This document shows, piece by piece, positions 1-9,256 of a stretch of 64,000 nucleotides of DNA. The stretch is from Ralstonia pickettii DTP0602 (GTDB taxonomy: Bacteria; Pseudomonadota; Gammaproteobacteria; Burkholderiales; Burkholderiaceae). The stretch is taken from positions 1,674,001-1,738,000 of the forward strand of contig CP006667.1 of NCBI GenBank assembly GCA_000471925.1. Direction: 5' to 3'. The notes under the pieces are model-generated. The model saw nothing but the letters and a program-made list of their open reading frames with translations. It did not search any database and was not told the DNA's origin. Made by a program: the position numbers and the translations under genes. Every line of letters begins with the position of its first letter. Position 1 is the first letter of the stretch.

Positions 1-444
1 CAGCGCTAGGACCTGCCGGTACCAGCGCAGGTAGTCCATCCACTGCAGCCGCGGGATCTTGTCCAGCGCCTGCCACGCGGCCTCGCCGAAATGCGCTTCG
101 AACCAGGCGCGGAAGGTCAGCGCCGGCAGCCCCAGCGCGGGGCCGGTGAGCTGCTTGGGCGAGCGCAGCGTCTCCATGCGCGCGGTGGTGGCCCACGGGC
201 CTTCGAAGCCTTGCGGGGCACGGTCGAAGGCGCGCACGCGGATGCCCAGCTGCGTCAGCGTGGCGCAGGCCGCGAGCCCCGCCATGCCGCCGCCGATGAT
301 GGCGACGTCGAGCACGTCGTGTCCGTCGTGGGTGCGCGGCATGGTCCAGGCCTTGGCCGGCAGTTCCAGCCAGGACAGGTCCTGGCGCAGGCGCGCTTCG
401 AGCGCGGCCAGGCCAGCAAGGGTGGGAGCGGGTTGGTCAGTCAT
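1..444 (-). CDS. FAD-dependent oxidoreductase, N-terminal part (runs off the window)
   Basis: The frame is open from an ATG at 444 to base 1, giving the first 148 residues. A Rossmann dinucleotide-binding motif (VAIIGGGMAGLAA) near residues 48-60 shows an FAD or NAD(P) flavoprotein of the monooxygenase/hydroxylase type; the C-terminal half lies outside the window, so the substrate cannot be told. The start overlaps the end of the upstream LysR gene by 8 bases, so the two are probably co-transcribed and translationally coupled. Confidence 0.75.
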   Translation of the reverse strand, partial: MTDQPAPTLAGLAALEARLRQDLSWLELPAKAWTMPRTHDGHDVLDVAIIGGGMAGLAACATLTQLGIRVRAFDRAPQGFEGPWATTARMETLRSPKQLTGPALGLPALTFRAWFEAHFGEAAWQALDKIPRLQWMDYLRWYRQVLAL

Positions 445-1447
445 GGCTTGAGGGTCCGGCATCTTGTGAGAGCGTTTCGGCGTCGGCGCTGGCGTCGCCA
501 TAGAGCGATTGCAGCAGCGCACCGTGTTCGGCTGGCGCGCGCCGCACCAGGTCGGGCAGCAGTGCGGCAGCGGCGTCGGCCACCGCCTGCACCAGTCCCA
601 GCACCGCGGTGCTGGCGGGGCGCGCCTGCGGCGTGATCACGCCGAAGTAAAAGGGAATATCGGCATCGATCGGCCGCACGGCGATATCGGCCAGCGGCAG
701 GCCGCGCGCGGTCACCGGCTCCAGCACCGCGATGCCTAGCCCGGCGCGCACCAGCGTCAGCGCGCTGATCGAGGTGTTGGTGTCGATCACGCCAGCTGCT
801 GGCACGCCTGCGCCGGCCAGCGCGCGGTCCACGCGCCGGCGCAGGCGGTAAGGGTTCTGCATGGTGACGATGCGGCGCGCGCCGCAGTCGTGCAGGGCGA
901 TGGACACCTGCGCGGCGAGGGGATCGTCGGCGCGGACAGCTGCCACGCAGGCGGACTGGCCGATCCAGTGCACGATCACGCCGCGGTGCTCCAGCGGCAG
1001 GCTGTTCAGGCCGATCTCGGCGGCGCCGGTCAGCACCGCGTGCACCACCTGTTCCGGCGACACGCTCTGCACCTCGACGCGTTCGGGCGTGCACAGCCCG
1101 CGTTCGAAGGCGAGCGCCAGCGCGGGCGGCAACAGCCCGGCGGCAAGCGCCGGCGTGGCGGCTATCCGCAAAGGGCGGCCTTCACCGCGCGCCAGTGCCG
1201 CGGCCCGCATGCGGATCTGCTGCATGCCGGTCAGCGTCTGCTCGACCTCGTCATAGAGCAGGAAGCCCTGTTCGGTCGGGCTTACGCGGGGGCCGCTGCG
1301 AGTGAACAGCGCAAAGCCCAGCTCGGCCTCCAGCTCCTGGATCAACCGCGTGATCGCCGGTTGCGAACGGCCGAGCAGCCGCCCGGCGGCGGTGACGCTG
1401 CCGGTGGTCACGACTGCGGCGAAGGCTTCCAGTTGCCGGATTTCCAT
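437..1447 (-). CDS. LysR-family transcriptional regulator
   Basis: 336 residues starting at ATG 1447. The N-terminus is a classic LysR winged helix-turn-helix (MEIRQLEAFAAVVTTGSVTA, with GRSQPAITRLIQELE as recognition region), followed by a periplasmic-binding-like effector domain to about residue 300. It overlaps the flavoprotein gene downstream and is divergent from the ABC protein gene at 1549 across a 101-base gap, where its operators would be expected. The effector is unknown. No clear ribosome binding site precedes the start. Confidence 0.88.
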   Translation of the reverse strand: MEIRQLEAFAAVVTTGSVTAAGRLLGRSQPAITRLIQELEAELGFALFTRSGPRVSPTEQGFLLYDEVEQTLTGMQQIRMRAAALARGEGRPLRIAATPALAAGLLPPALALAFERGLCTPERVEVQSVSPEQVVHAVLTGAAEIGLNSLPLEHRGVIVHWIGQSACVAAVRADDPLAAQVSIALHDCGARRIVTMQNPYRLRRRVDRALAGAGVPAAGVIDTNTSISALTLVRAGLGIAVLEPVTARGLPLADIAVRPIDADIPFYFGVITPQARPASTAVLGLVQAVADAAAALLPDLVRRAPAEHGALLQSLYGDASADAETLSQDAGPSSHD

Positions 1448-1548
1448 GGCGGAGGTTGATGTATGCGTAATTCGGATTCTGATGCCTTAATCATGCAGTT
1501 GGCAAATACTATTTAGGGATAAGACCATGCGGCAGCTATGATGTAGCG

Positions 1549-3141
1549 ATGCCGGGCGCACACCGGTTCACCATCGGGACAGACGATTTGGCTTGGATCC
1601 GTGGCAGTCGGCGTATCGGAAAGGCAGGGCGAACGCTGTGGCAGCTTGGGGCGTGGGTGCTGGCTGGAGCACTCGCAGCCGCCACGCCTGCGCAGGCGGC
1701 GGATGCTTTGCGCGTCGGCTCCAAGCGCTTTACCGAGTCCTACATCCTTGGCGAACTGCTGACGCAGGCGGCAGGCCCGCCCGGCATCGCCCAGCACTTG
1801 CCGGGCCTGGGCAACACCGCGATCGTGTTCGAAGCGCTGAAGGCCGGCAGCATCGACCTGTATCCCGACTACACCGGCACGCTCGCCGCGGAAATCCTGA
1901 AGCTGCCGCACGGCGCCGGGCTCGACGCCATCCAGAAGGCACTGGCGCCAATGGGATTGGGCGCGGCGATCCGGCTAGGCTTCGAGAACACCTACGCGCT
2001 TGCCGTCTCCGACAGCCGCGCGCCCGGCAGCCTGCACCGGCTCAGCGACCTGGCCGCGCAGCCGCAGCTCAGGCTCGGCCTGTCGCACGAGTTCCTCGGC
2101 CGCGCCGACGGCTGGCCGGGGCTGGCCAGCCGCTACGGCCTGCCGCAGCGCCCGGTCGGGCTGGACCACGGCGTCGCCTATGAAGCGCTGGCAGCGGGGC
2201 AGGTCGATGCGATCGACATCTATTCCACCGACGCCAAGATCCGCAAGTACCAGCTGCGCGTGCTGGAGGACGACCGGCACTACTTCCCGCGCTATGACGC
2301 CGTGGTGGTGTACCGGCTGGACGTGCCACAGCGCTTCCCGCAGGCGTGGCAGGCGCTGCAGCGGCTGGCTGGCCGCGTCGGCGCCGACGACATGATCGCC
2401 ATGAATGCGGCTGCCGAGATCGACGCCCAGCCGTTCGATGCGATTGCGCGCGCGTTTCTCGCCGGCACACAAGCGCAGCAAGCAGGGCATGGCAATGACG
2501 CGCCGCGCAGCCGGCTGTGGTCGGCGCTGTTCGGCCCGGACACCACGCGCCTCGCCCGGCGCCATGTCGGCCTGGTGGCGGGCGCGGTCGGTGCGGCGAC
2601 GCTGGTCGGCGTGCCGCTGGGCATCGTTGCGGCGAGACGGCGCCGCACCGGGCAAGTGGTGCTGGGCGCGGTCAGCGTGCTGCAGACCGTGCCGTCGCTG
2701 GCGCTGCTGGCCATGCTGATCCCGCTGCTGGGCCGCATCGGCGTGTGGCCGGCCATGGTCGCGCTGTTCCTCTATGCCTTGCTGCCGATCGTGCGCAATA
2801 CCAGCACCGGGCTGGAACAGGTACCGCAGGGCATGCGCGATGCGGCGCGCGCGCTAGGCCTGCGCGGCGGCCAGGTGCTGCGCTACGTGGAACTGCCGCT
2901 GGCGCTGCCGGTGCTGCTGGCCGGCGTCAAGACCGCGGCCATCATCAGCGTGGGCACGGCGACGATCGCGGCCTTTGTCGGCGCGGGCGGCTTTGGCGAG
3001 CGCATCGCCACCGGCCTGGCGCTCAACGACGCCACGCTGCTGCTGGCCGGCGCGATCCCGGCCGCGGTGCTGGCGCTGGTGGTGCAGGCAGGATTCGAGA
3101 CGCTCGAATGGGCGCTGCGCCGCCGGCGCGACGCGCGCTAG
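1549..3141 (+). CDS. osmoprotectant-type ABC transporter: substrate-binding domain fused to permease
   Basis: 530 residues. A signal segment ends near residue 50 (ATPAQA-AD). Residues about 52-300 are an OpuAC/OsmF-type binding domain (VGSKRFTESYILGELL, DLYPDYTGTLA), which in this family binds betaine, choline or similar quaternary amines. Residues about 325-525 form a permease domain with several membrane helices and an EAA-like loop (DAARALGLRGGQVLRYVELP). The order binding domain then permease is the reverse of the better-known OpuC/EgtU-like fusions. No ATPase gene is next to it, so one must be supplied from elsewhere. The ATG at 1549 has no strong ribosome binding site and a later start is possible. 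Its stop overlaps the convergent MocR stop. Confidence 0.85.
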   Translation: MPGAHRFTIGTDDLAWIRGSRRIGKAGRTLWQLGAWVLAGALAAATPAQAADALRVGSKRFTESYILGELLTQAAGPPGIAQHLPGLGNTAIVFEALKAGSIDLYPDYTGTLAAEILKLPHGAGLDAIQKALAPMGLGAAIRLGFENTYALAVSDSRAPGSLHRLSDLAAQPQLRLGLSHEFLGRADGWPGLASRYGLPQRPVGLDHGVAYEALAAGQVDAIDIYSTDAKIRKYQLRVLEDDRHYFPRYDAVVVYRLDVPQRFPQAWQALQRLAGRVGADDMIAMNAAAEIDAQPFDAIARAFLAGTQAQQAGHGNDAPRSRLWSALFGPDTTRLARRHVGLVAGAVGAATLVGVPLGIVAARRRRTGQVVLGAVSVLQTVPSLALLAMLIPLLGRIGVWPAMVALFLYALLPIVRNTSTGLEQVPQGMRDAARALGLRGGQVLRYVELPLALPVLLAGVKTAAIISVGTATIAAFVGAGGFGERIATGLALNDATLLLAGAIPAAVLALVVQAGFETLEWALRRRRDAR

Positions 3142-4556
3142 CCTTGCCCTTGCTGCGCGATCAGCCGCCCGAGCGTGGCGACGGCGGCCTCCGCCTCCTC
3201 GTCCCACAAGTGCCCATAGTTGAGCCGGATGCAGTTGCGATACCCCTGCCGCGCCGAGAAGATCGGCCCCGGCGCAATGCCGATGCCGGCCTCCAGCGCG
3301 GCATGGTGCAATGCCAGCGCATCGAATCCCGCCGCGAACTCGACCCACAGGAAGTAGCCGCCCTCCGGCCGCGACACGCGCACGTCTTCCGGGAAATGCT
3401 GGCCGATGGCATCGATCATGCGCCCCTGCTGCATCTCCAGCACGTGGCGCAGCTTGCGCAGGTGCTTGTCGTAGCCGCCATGCTGCAGGTACTCGGCCAG
3501 TGCCACCTGCGTGGGCACGCCGGCCGACAGCGTGGTCATCAGCTTGAGCCGCTGGATCGCCTCGCCGAAGCGGCCCGGCGCCACCCAGCCGATGCGGAAG
3601 CCCGGCGCCAGCGTCTTCGAGAACGAGCTGCAATGCATCACCAGCCCCTGGGTATCGAAGGCCTTGGCCGGCAACGGACAGCGGTTGCCAAAGTAGAGCT
3701 CGCCATAGACATCGTCTTCGATCAGCGGTACCTGGTGCCGCGCCAGCAGCGCCACCAGCGCCTTCTTCTTGTCTTCCGACATGCTGGCGCCCAGCGGATT
3801 CTGGAACTGCGTCATAAACCAGCACGCCTTGACCGGATGCCGCGCCAGCGCCGCGTCCAGCGCGCCCAGGTCGATGCCCTCGGCCGGGTCGACCGGGATC
3901 TCCACGGCCTTGAGGCGCAGCCGCTCCAGCGCCTGCAGCGAGGCATAGAAGCCGGGCGATTCGATCGCGACCACGTCACCTGGCTGGGTCACGGCCATCA
4001 GGCACAGGTTCAGCGCCTCGAGCGCGCCGTTGGTGACGACCAGGTCCTCGGCCGGCTGCGGTGCGCCCGCGCCGAGGTAGCGCAGCGCAATCTGCCGGCG
4101 CAGCGCGGTATTGCCCGGCGGCAGGTCGTTGACCGAATGCCACGGGTCGAGCGCGCGGCCCGCACGCGCCAGCGACTTGCCCAGCCGCTCCCACGGAAAC
4201 AGCTCGGGCGAGGGGAAGGCCGAGCCGAACTGCACCAGCTTGCGGTCGCGCGCGGCTTCCAGCACCGAGAACACCAGCTTGGAGATATCCACCTGCGTCG
4301 ATACCTGGCGCGAGGGCCGTACCTGCGGCTGCGGCAGCTCGCGCCGTGCCGGCCCCGCCACGTAGTAGCCGGAGCGTTCGCGCGCCCGCACCAGCCCGCG
4401 TTCTTCCAGCCGGTAGTAGGCCTGGAACGCGGTGGAGGGGCTGACGCCGTACTGCGCCACGGTCTTGCGGATCGACGGCAGGCGCGTGCCCGGCGGCAGG
4501 CTGCCGTTGCGGATATCGGCGGCCAGGGTTTCGGCGAGGGCTTCGTACCGTTTCAT
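3138..4556 (-). CDS. MocR-type regulator (GntR HTH fused to aminotransferase-like domain)
   Basis: 472 residues from ATG 4556; a longer frame reaches a TTG at 4607 but the GntR domain begins right at MKRYEALAETLAADIRNG. Residues 1-75 are a GntR winged helix (GTRLPSIRKTVAQYGVSPST). The rest is a type I PLP aminotransferase fold with the cofactor lysine in SSFSKTLAPGFRIGW. MocR proteins usually sense PLP or an amine and control neighbouring amine or amino-acid genes; which gene it controls here is unclear, though the divergent DUF2970/cytochrome genes are adjacent. It ends inside the stop codon of the convergent ABC gene. Confidence 0.88.
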   Translation of the reverse strand: MKRYEALAETLAADIRNGSLPPGTRLPSIRKTVAQYGVSPSTAFQAYYRLEERGLVRARERSGYYVAGPARRELPQPQVRPSRQVSTQVDISKLVFSVLEAARDRKLVQFGSAFPSPELFPWERLGKSLARAGRALDPWHSVNDLPPGNTALRRQIALRYLGAGAPQPAEDLVVTNGALEALNLCLMAVTQPGDVVAIESPGFYASLQALERLRLKAVEIPVDPAEGIDLGALDAALARHPVKACWFMTQFQNPLGASMSEDKKKALVALLARHQVPLIEDDVYGELYFGNRCPLPAKAFDTQGLVMHCSSFSKTLAPGFRIGWVAPGRFGEAIQRLKLMTTLSAGVPTQVALAEYLQHGGYDKHLRKLRHVLEMQQGRMIDAIGQHFPEDVRVSRPEGGYFLWVEFAAGFDALALHHAALEAGIGIAPGPIFSARQGYRNCIRLNYGHLWDEEAEAAVATLGRLIAQQGQG

Positions 4557-4705
4557 CGGGGGCGGGCAGGGGAGCAGGGTGGTGTCATTATCGCCGGCTC
4601 CCGGCAAACTGATATGTAAATTTTTCAGGTATCTGATGCTGTTATGGCTGACGCAGGCGGCTCATAATCCGCTCTTGTATCCACAGGCTTTATCCAGGAG
4701 ATGCC

Positions 4706-4945
4706 ATGAGTCAGTTAAGGCTGTTGCGAACCGTGCTGTGGGGTTTTTTCGGCCTGCGCAAGGGGCAGGAGCACCAGCGCGACCTGGAGAACCTGCGCCC
4801 GGTGCCGCTGATCCTGACCGGCGCAGCCGTGGCCGCCGTGCTGGTGGCATGCCTGGTGCTGCTGGCCAACTGGGCCGTGTCCAGCGCAACAGCGCAGGTG
4901 TCTGCCCATACTTTCGCCATTACACCCGCGATTGCACTGGCCTGA
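4706..4945 (+). CDS. DUF2970 small membrane protein
   Basis: 79 residues. The N-terminal half (LRTVLWGFFGLRKGQEHQRD) matches the conserved start of the DUF2970 family. Residues about 33-58 form one transmembrane helix. The family is common in Betaproteobacteria and has no known function. It sits 60 bases before the cytochrome gene on the same strand and may be co-transcribed. Confidence 0.7.
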   Translation: MSQLRLLRTVLWGFFGLRKGQEHQRDLENLRPVPLILTGAAVAAVLVACLVLLANWAVSSATAQVSAHTFAITPAIALA

Positions 4946-5005
4946 TTGGCCGGGTTTGTGCCAGCATGGATAAACAACCCACCCGATAATAAGCTGACCG
5001 TCCCC

Positions 5006-6337
5006 ATGTTTCGCCCCACCGGGCGGCATCGCGCCGCCGCATCGTTGCCGGCGCGCCTGCTGCCCTGGCTGTGGCTGGCGCTGGCTATGCTGGTGCCGCT
5101 GCTGTCCGCGCCGCGCCTGGCGCTGGCCGCCACCGGCGCCGACGCGCAGCAGATCGAGCGCGGCCGCTACCTGGCCCGCATCGCCAACTGTGCCGCCTGC
5201 CATACGCGCGAAGGCGGCAAGCCGTTCGCCGGCGGGCTGCCGATCCGCACCGCGGTCGGCACCATCCACTCGACCAACATCACGCCGGATGCGGCCAGCG
5301 GCATCGGCGCCTACACGCTGCCCGAATTCGACCGTGCGCTGCGCAAGGGCGTGGCGCGGGACGGCAAGCGGCTGTACCCGGCCATGCCGTACCCGTCGTA
5401 TGCACGCATGCGCGCCGAAGACGTGGCGGCGCTCTACGCCTACCTGCGCGCCGAGGTGGCGCCGGTCGCGCAGCGCAACCCGGCGCCTGAAATGCGCTGG
5501 CCGTTCGGCGTGCGCGGGCTGCTGTCCGTGTGGAACGTGCTGTTCCTCGACGACGACCCGGTCCGCACCGACCCGGCACGCGGCGAGGCCTGGAACCGCG
5601 GCGCCTACCTGGTGCAGGCGGTGGCCCACTGCGGCGCCTGCCACACGCCGCGCGGCCCGCTCTTTGCCGAGAAGGGCCTGGACGAGCGCAGCCGCCACTT
5701 CCTGGCCGGTGCCAGTGTGGAAGGCTGGTCCGCCACCAACCTGACCGGCGACCAGCTCACCGGCCTGGGCGCATGGTCGCGCGCCGATATCGCCGAGTTC
5801 CTGCGCACCGGGCGCAATGGGCACGCGACCTCGTTCGGGCCGATGTCGACGGTGATCTCCACCGCCACGCAGTACATGAGCCCGGCCGACCTCGAAGCCG
5901 TGGCCGCCTACCTCAAGTCGATCCCCGGCGCACGCGGCGAGGACAAGCCGTTCCGGCCCGATCCCGCCACCGCGCAGCAGCTGCACCAGGGCCGCTTCGA
6001 CCAGCTCGGCGCGCGCCAGTATGCGGTGTTCTGCATGCCGTGCCACGGCGCCGACGGCAAGGGCTTTGCGCGCGTGTTCCCGCCGCTGGCCGGCAACCCG
6101 ACCGTGGCCGATCCGGACCCCGCCTCGCTGGTGAACCTGCTGCTCGACGGCGCCGTGACTGCACGCGTGGGCACCGCACCGGCGGACTACCACATGCCCG
6201 GCTACGGCTGGACCCTGGACGACCAGGAGCTGGCCAACGTGCTGACCTTTATCCGCGCCGGCTGGGGCAACCGCGCCGCGCCGGTGCGGGAAGCCGAGGT
6301 GGCGGCGCGGCGCAAGGCGCTCGCCGGGCACCGCTGA
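5006..6337 (+). CDS. triheme c-type cytochrome, dehydrogenase electron-acceptor subunit
   Basis: 443 residues from ATG 5006 (a TTG at 4946 extends the frame but lies before the signal peptide). A signal peptide ends near PRLALA-AT. Three CxxCH heme sites (NCAACH, HCGACH, CMPCH) divide the protein into three cytochrome c domains, the layout of the cytochrome subunit of membrane alcohol/gluconate dehydrogenases. It is periplasmic or membrane-attached and would pass electrons to the quinone pool or an oxidase. The flavoprotein gene begins 25 bases downstream, so the two probably form one flavocytochrome complex. Confidence 0.88.
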   Translation: MFRPTGRHRAAASLPARLLPWLWLALAMLVPLLSAPRLALAATGADAQQIERGRYLARIANCAACHTREGGKPFAGGLPIRTAVGTIHSTNITPDAASGIGAYTLPEFDRALRKGVARDGKRLYPAMPYPSYARMRAEDVAALYAYLRAEVAPVAQRNPAPEMRWPFGVRGLLSVWNVLFLDDDPVRTDPARGEAWNRGAYLVQAVAHCGACHTPRGPLFAEKGLDERSRHFLAGASVEGWSATNLTGDQLTGLGAWSRADIAEFLRTGRNGHATSFGPMSTVISTATQYMSPADLEAVAAYLKSIPGARGEDKPFRPDPATAQQLHQGRFDQLGARQYAVFCMPCHGADGKGFARVFPPLAGNPTVADPDPASLVNLLLDGAVTARVGTAPADYHMPGYGWTLDDQELANVLTFIRAGWGNRAAPVREAEVAARRKALAGHR

Positions 6338-6362
6338 GCCGAAGCCTTTCGATGAGCACCCG

Positions 6363-8207
6363 ATGACGATCACGCGCAGAGACTTCCTCAACGGCACCGC
6401 CCTGACCATCGCCGCGGGGCTCGCCCCCGTGCAACTGCTGCACGCGCAGCAGGCCGGGGGCGGGGCGGTGTATCCGCCGGCGCTGACCGGGCTGCGCGGC
6501 AACCACGCGGGCACCTTTACGCTGGCCCACAGCCTGGCGCGCGAAGGCGCGAAATATCCCGTGGTACTGGCGCGCGAAGCCTACGACCTGGTAGTGGTCG
6601 GCGGCGGCCTCAGCGGGCTGGCCGCGGCGTGGTTCTACCGGCGCCGCTTCGGCGCCAACCGCCGCATCCTGATCCTGGACAACCACGACGACTTCGGTGG
6701 CCATGCCAAGCGCAATGAGTTCACGGTGCGCGGCAAGCGGCTGGTGACCTATGGCGGCAGCGCGGAGATGCCGCCCAGTGCCGCCACCGACGCCGCGGTG
6801 CGCGAACTGCTGGCGGGGGTGGGGCTCGACGCCGCGCGCCTGCCCGGCCCACCGCCCGCGGACCCGTATGCCGCGCTCGGCATGGGCCGCGCCGTGTTCT
6901 TCGATGCCGAGCATTTTGGCCGCGACCAGTGGGTGCCGGGCGATCCCTTCGGCGAGCTGATCGATACGCGCAGCGGACAACGGCCGGGCAGTCCCGAGGC
7001 CGCGGCGCTGATGCGCTTTCTCGACAACACGCCGCTCCCCGCCGCGGACCGTGCCGCGCTGGCGCGGCTGGCAGCCGGCACCACCGACTACCTGCCGGGC
7101 GTTTCCGCGACCGAGCGCGCCACCGCACTGCGCACGCTGCGCTACAGCGCCTTCCTGCGCGACAAGGCCGGCATCGGCCTGGCCGGCCAGCGCTTCCTGC
7201 GCAGCCGCAGCAACGATGCCTATGCGCTCGATGCCGATGGCATTTCCGTCACCGATGCGATCGCAATCGGGCTGCCGGCCGGCGCCAACATGCCCGCGCC
7301 GGCGGGCAATGCGCGGCTCGGCAAGTCGCCGGCATCGCGCCTGTGGTTCCCGGACGGCAACGCTTCGCTGGCGCGGCTGCTGGTGCAGAAACTGATCCCG
7401 GGCGTGGCGTCGCTCGCCAGGCCGGCCGATGTGGCCACGGCCGCGTTCGACTACAGCCGGCTGGACCGCGACGGCGCGCCGGTGCGCCTGCGCCTGAACA
7501 GCACCGCGATCGCGGTCGAGCCCGACGGCAATATCACGCGGGTGACCTACGGCTTCAGCGGCAACCTGCATCGCGTCGAGGCGCGCCATGTGGTGCTGGC
7601 CGGCTACAACATGATGATCCCGTACCTGCTGCCGTCGCTGCCGGCGGCGCAGAAGGCCGTGCTGCACGACGAAGCCAAGGCGCCGCTGGTCTACACCAAG
7701 GTGGCGCTGGACCACTGGCAGTCCTTCGCCACGCTGCGCACGCGCCGCATCCACGCACCGGCCATGGCCTATACCGACCTGTGGCTGGAACCGCCGGCGG
7801 GCGACCAGCCCTCCGACCCGGCGGTGCTGCACATGCTCTACGTGCCTACCGTACCCGACAGCGGCATGCGCGCGCGCGACCGCTTCCGCGCCGGCCGCGC
7901 CTTCCTGCTCGGCACGCCGTTCGACGCGCTCGAGCGCGAGATCCGCGCGCAGCTCGACCGCATGCTCGGGCATGCCGGCTTTGCGTCGAAGGACGTGATC
8001 CGCGGCATCACCGTCAACCGCTGGGCGCACGGCTACAGCTACATGCCGGACAGCCTGGCGGGCGAGAACGTCGCGCCCGATGCGGTGTGGCCCGGCCTGG
8101 CCGGCGTGGGCAATATCAGCATCGCCAACAGCGACAATGCCGGCAGCCCGTCGGTGACGGCAGCGGTCGCGCAGGGGAAACGGGCAGTGGCCCGGTTGCC
8201 CGGGTAG
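6363..8207 (+). CDS. Tat-exported flavoprotein, spermidine dehydrogenase-like
   Basis: 614 residues. The N-terminus TRRDFLNGTALTIAAGL is a twin-arginine-type signal, fitting export of a folded flavoprotein. An FAD-binding motif follows at about residues 78-92 (VVVGGGLSGLAAAWF), then NHDDFGGHAKRNEF, a segment I recognise from SpdH-type spermidine dehydrogenases and relatives of about 620 residues. Paired with the triheme cytochrome just upstream it probably oxidises an amine or other small substrate in the periplasm. The true substrate is not shown by the sequence. Confidence 0.75.
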   Translation: MTITRRDFLNGTALTIAAGLAPVQLLHAQQAGGGAVYPPALTGLRGNHAGTFTLAHSLAREGAKYPVVLAREAYDLVVVGGGLSGLAAAWFYRRRFGANRRILILDNHDDFGGHAKRNEFTVRGKRLVTYGGSAEMPPSAATDAAVRELLAGVGLDAARLPGPPPADPYAALGMGRAVFFDAEHFGRDQWVPGDPFGELIDTRSGQRPGSPEAAALMRFLDNTPLPAADRAALARLAAGTTDYLPGVSATERATALRTLRYSAFLRDKAGIGLAGQRFLRSRSNDAYALDADGISVTDAIAIGLPAGANMPAPAGNARLGKSPASRLWFPDGNASLARLLVQKLIPGVASLARPADVATAAFDYSRLDRDGAPVRLRLNSTAIAVEPDGNITRVTYGFSGNLHRVEARHVVLAGYNMMIPYLLPSLPAAQKAVLHDEAKAPLVYTKVALDHWQSFATLRTRRIHAPAMAYTDLWLEPPAGDQPSDPAVLHMLYVPTVPDSGMRARDRFRAGRAFLLGTPFDALEREIRAQLDRMLGHAGFASKDVIRGITVNRWAHGYSYMPDSLAGENVAPDAVWPGLAGVGNISIANSDNAGSPSVTAAVAQGKRAVARLPG

Positions 8208-8216
8208 GCAACGGCT

Positions 8217-8246
8217 GCCGGCGCAGGGCGTTCGCGCTGCGCCGGC
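8217..8246. terminator. strong hairpin between convergent genes
   Basis: A 10-base perfect stem (GCCGGCGCAG / CTGCGCCGGC) whose loop itself contains GCG-TTCG-CGC. It lies between the stops of the flavoprotein gene (8207) and the acyltransferase gene (8255). There is no T-tract on either side, so its action as a terminator is inferred from position. Confidence 0.5.
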
Positions 8247-8254
8247 GGGAGCGG

Positions 8255-9256
8255 TCAGTCAGCGCGCGGGGCGACCAGCGCCTCGATCTCGGCGTCCTTG
8301 GCGTCCCACTGCTGTGCCAGCCAGTGATGGAATTCGGTCCGGAAGGCCTTGTCGCTGCCGTAATCGGCTTCGCAGAATGACGGCGGCACTGGCAATTGCC
8401 GCATGCGCACCAGCACCGGGCCGGCGCGCCCGCAGGCGAGGTCCCAGAAGCTCGGCGCGCCTTCCGGGTAGGCGATGGTGACGTCGATCATCGAGCGGAA
8501 CCTGTTCCCCATCGCATTCAGCGCCACCGCCAGCCCGCCGGCCTTGGGCTTGAGCAGGTGGCGATACGGCGACGCCTGCGCCTCGCGCTTGGCCTCGGTA
8601 AAGCGGGTCCCTTCGGCAAACACCATCACGCTGGTCGGCACCAATGAAAACTTCGCGCACGCGCGCCGCGCGGTTTCCTGGTCCTGCCGCCGCAGCGCCG
8701 GATTGCGCCGCAGCTGCGCCTTGCCATGGCGCTTCATGAACGGGAAATCCAGCGCCCACCACGCCAGGCCGATCACCGGCACATAGATCAGCTGGTGCTT
8801 CAGGAAAAACTTCAGCAGCGGAATGCGCCGGTTCAGCGACCGCTGCAGCACGAAGATATCGGCCCATGACTGGTGGTTGCAGTTCACCAGGTACCAGTCG
8901 GCATAGCGCAGTCCGTCATTGCCCTGAACATCCCAGGGCTCGCGCTGGATCCACGCAAACCAGCCGGCATTGCAGGAAATCCATGCGGTGGCGATCCCGT
9001 TCAGCAGCGGATCGATGCGGCGCCGGACCGCCGCGAACGGCAGCGCCAGCTTCAGCAACGCCAGAGCGAACAGCAGCAGGCACCAGAACAAGGTGCTGGC
9101 GATCAGCAGCGTCCAGCTCACGACGCCGGTGATCCAGGCCAGGCGGCCGTGCGGCATGAAGGCCCGGCGGCGCCGGCGCAAGGCCACCGTCGGTTCGTCG
9201 ATCTTCGGTTCAGGGGTACCGGGGGCGCGGGAGGGCGAGGAAGGAATGGTGGTCAT
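8255..9256 (-). CDS. lysophospholipid acyltransferase family protein (PlsC/YihG-like)
   Basis: 333 residues from ATG 9256. A hydrophobic segment at about residues 38-75 anchors it in the inner membrane. The acyltransferase motif HxxxxD is present (NHQSWADIFVLQ), as is the second motif around FAEGTRFTEAK. The length and spacing fit the YihG branch of 1-acyl-glycerol-3-phosphate acyltransferases, which remodel phospholipid acyl chains. It is a single-gene unit, convergent with the flavoprotein. Confidence 0.85.
   Translation of the reverse strand: MTTIPSSPSRAPGTPEPKIDEPTVALRRRRRAFMPHGRLAWITGVVSWTLLIASTLFWCLLLFALALLKLALPFAAVRRRIDPLLNGIATAWISCNAGWFAWIQREPWDVQGNDGLRYADWYLVNCNHQSWADIFVLQRSLNRRIPLLKFFLKHQLIYVPVIGLAWWALDFPFMKRHGKAQLRRNPALRRQDQETARRACAKFSLVPTSVMVFAEGTRFTEAKREAQASPYRHLLKPKAGGLAVALNAMGNRFRSMIDVTIAYPEGAPSFWDLACGRAGPVLVRMRQLPVPPSFCEADYGSDKAFRTEFHHWLAQQWDAKDAEIEALVAPRAD

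Noticed and set aside
2517..4619. A 700-codon plus-strand frame across the ABC permease end and the MocR gene
   Set aside because: It crosses two convergent, well-supported genes in a shadow frame and has no domain of its own.
6249..8030. A 593-codon minus-strand frame opposite the flavoprotein gene
   Set aside because: The plus strand encodes a clear Tat flavoprotein with FAD motif; the opposite frame has no recognisable sequence.
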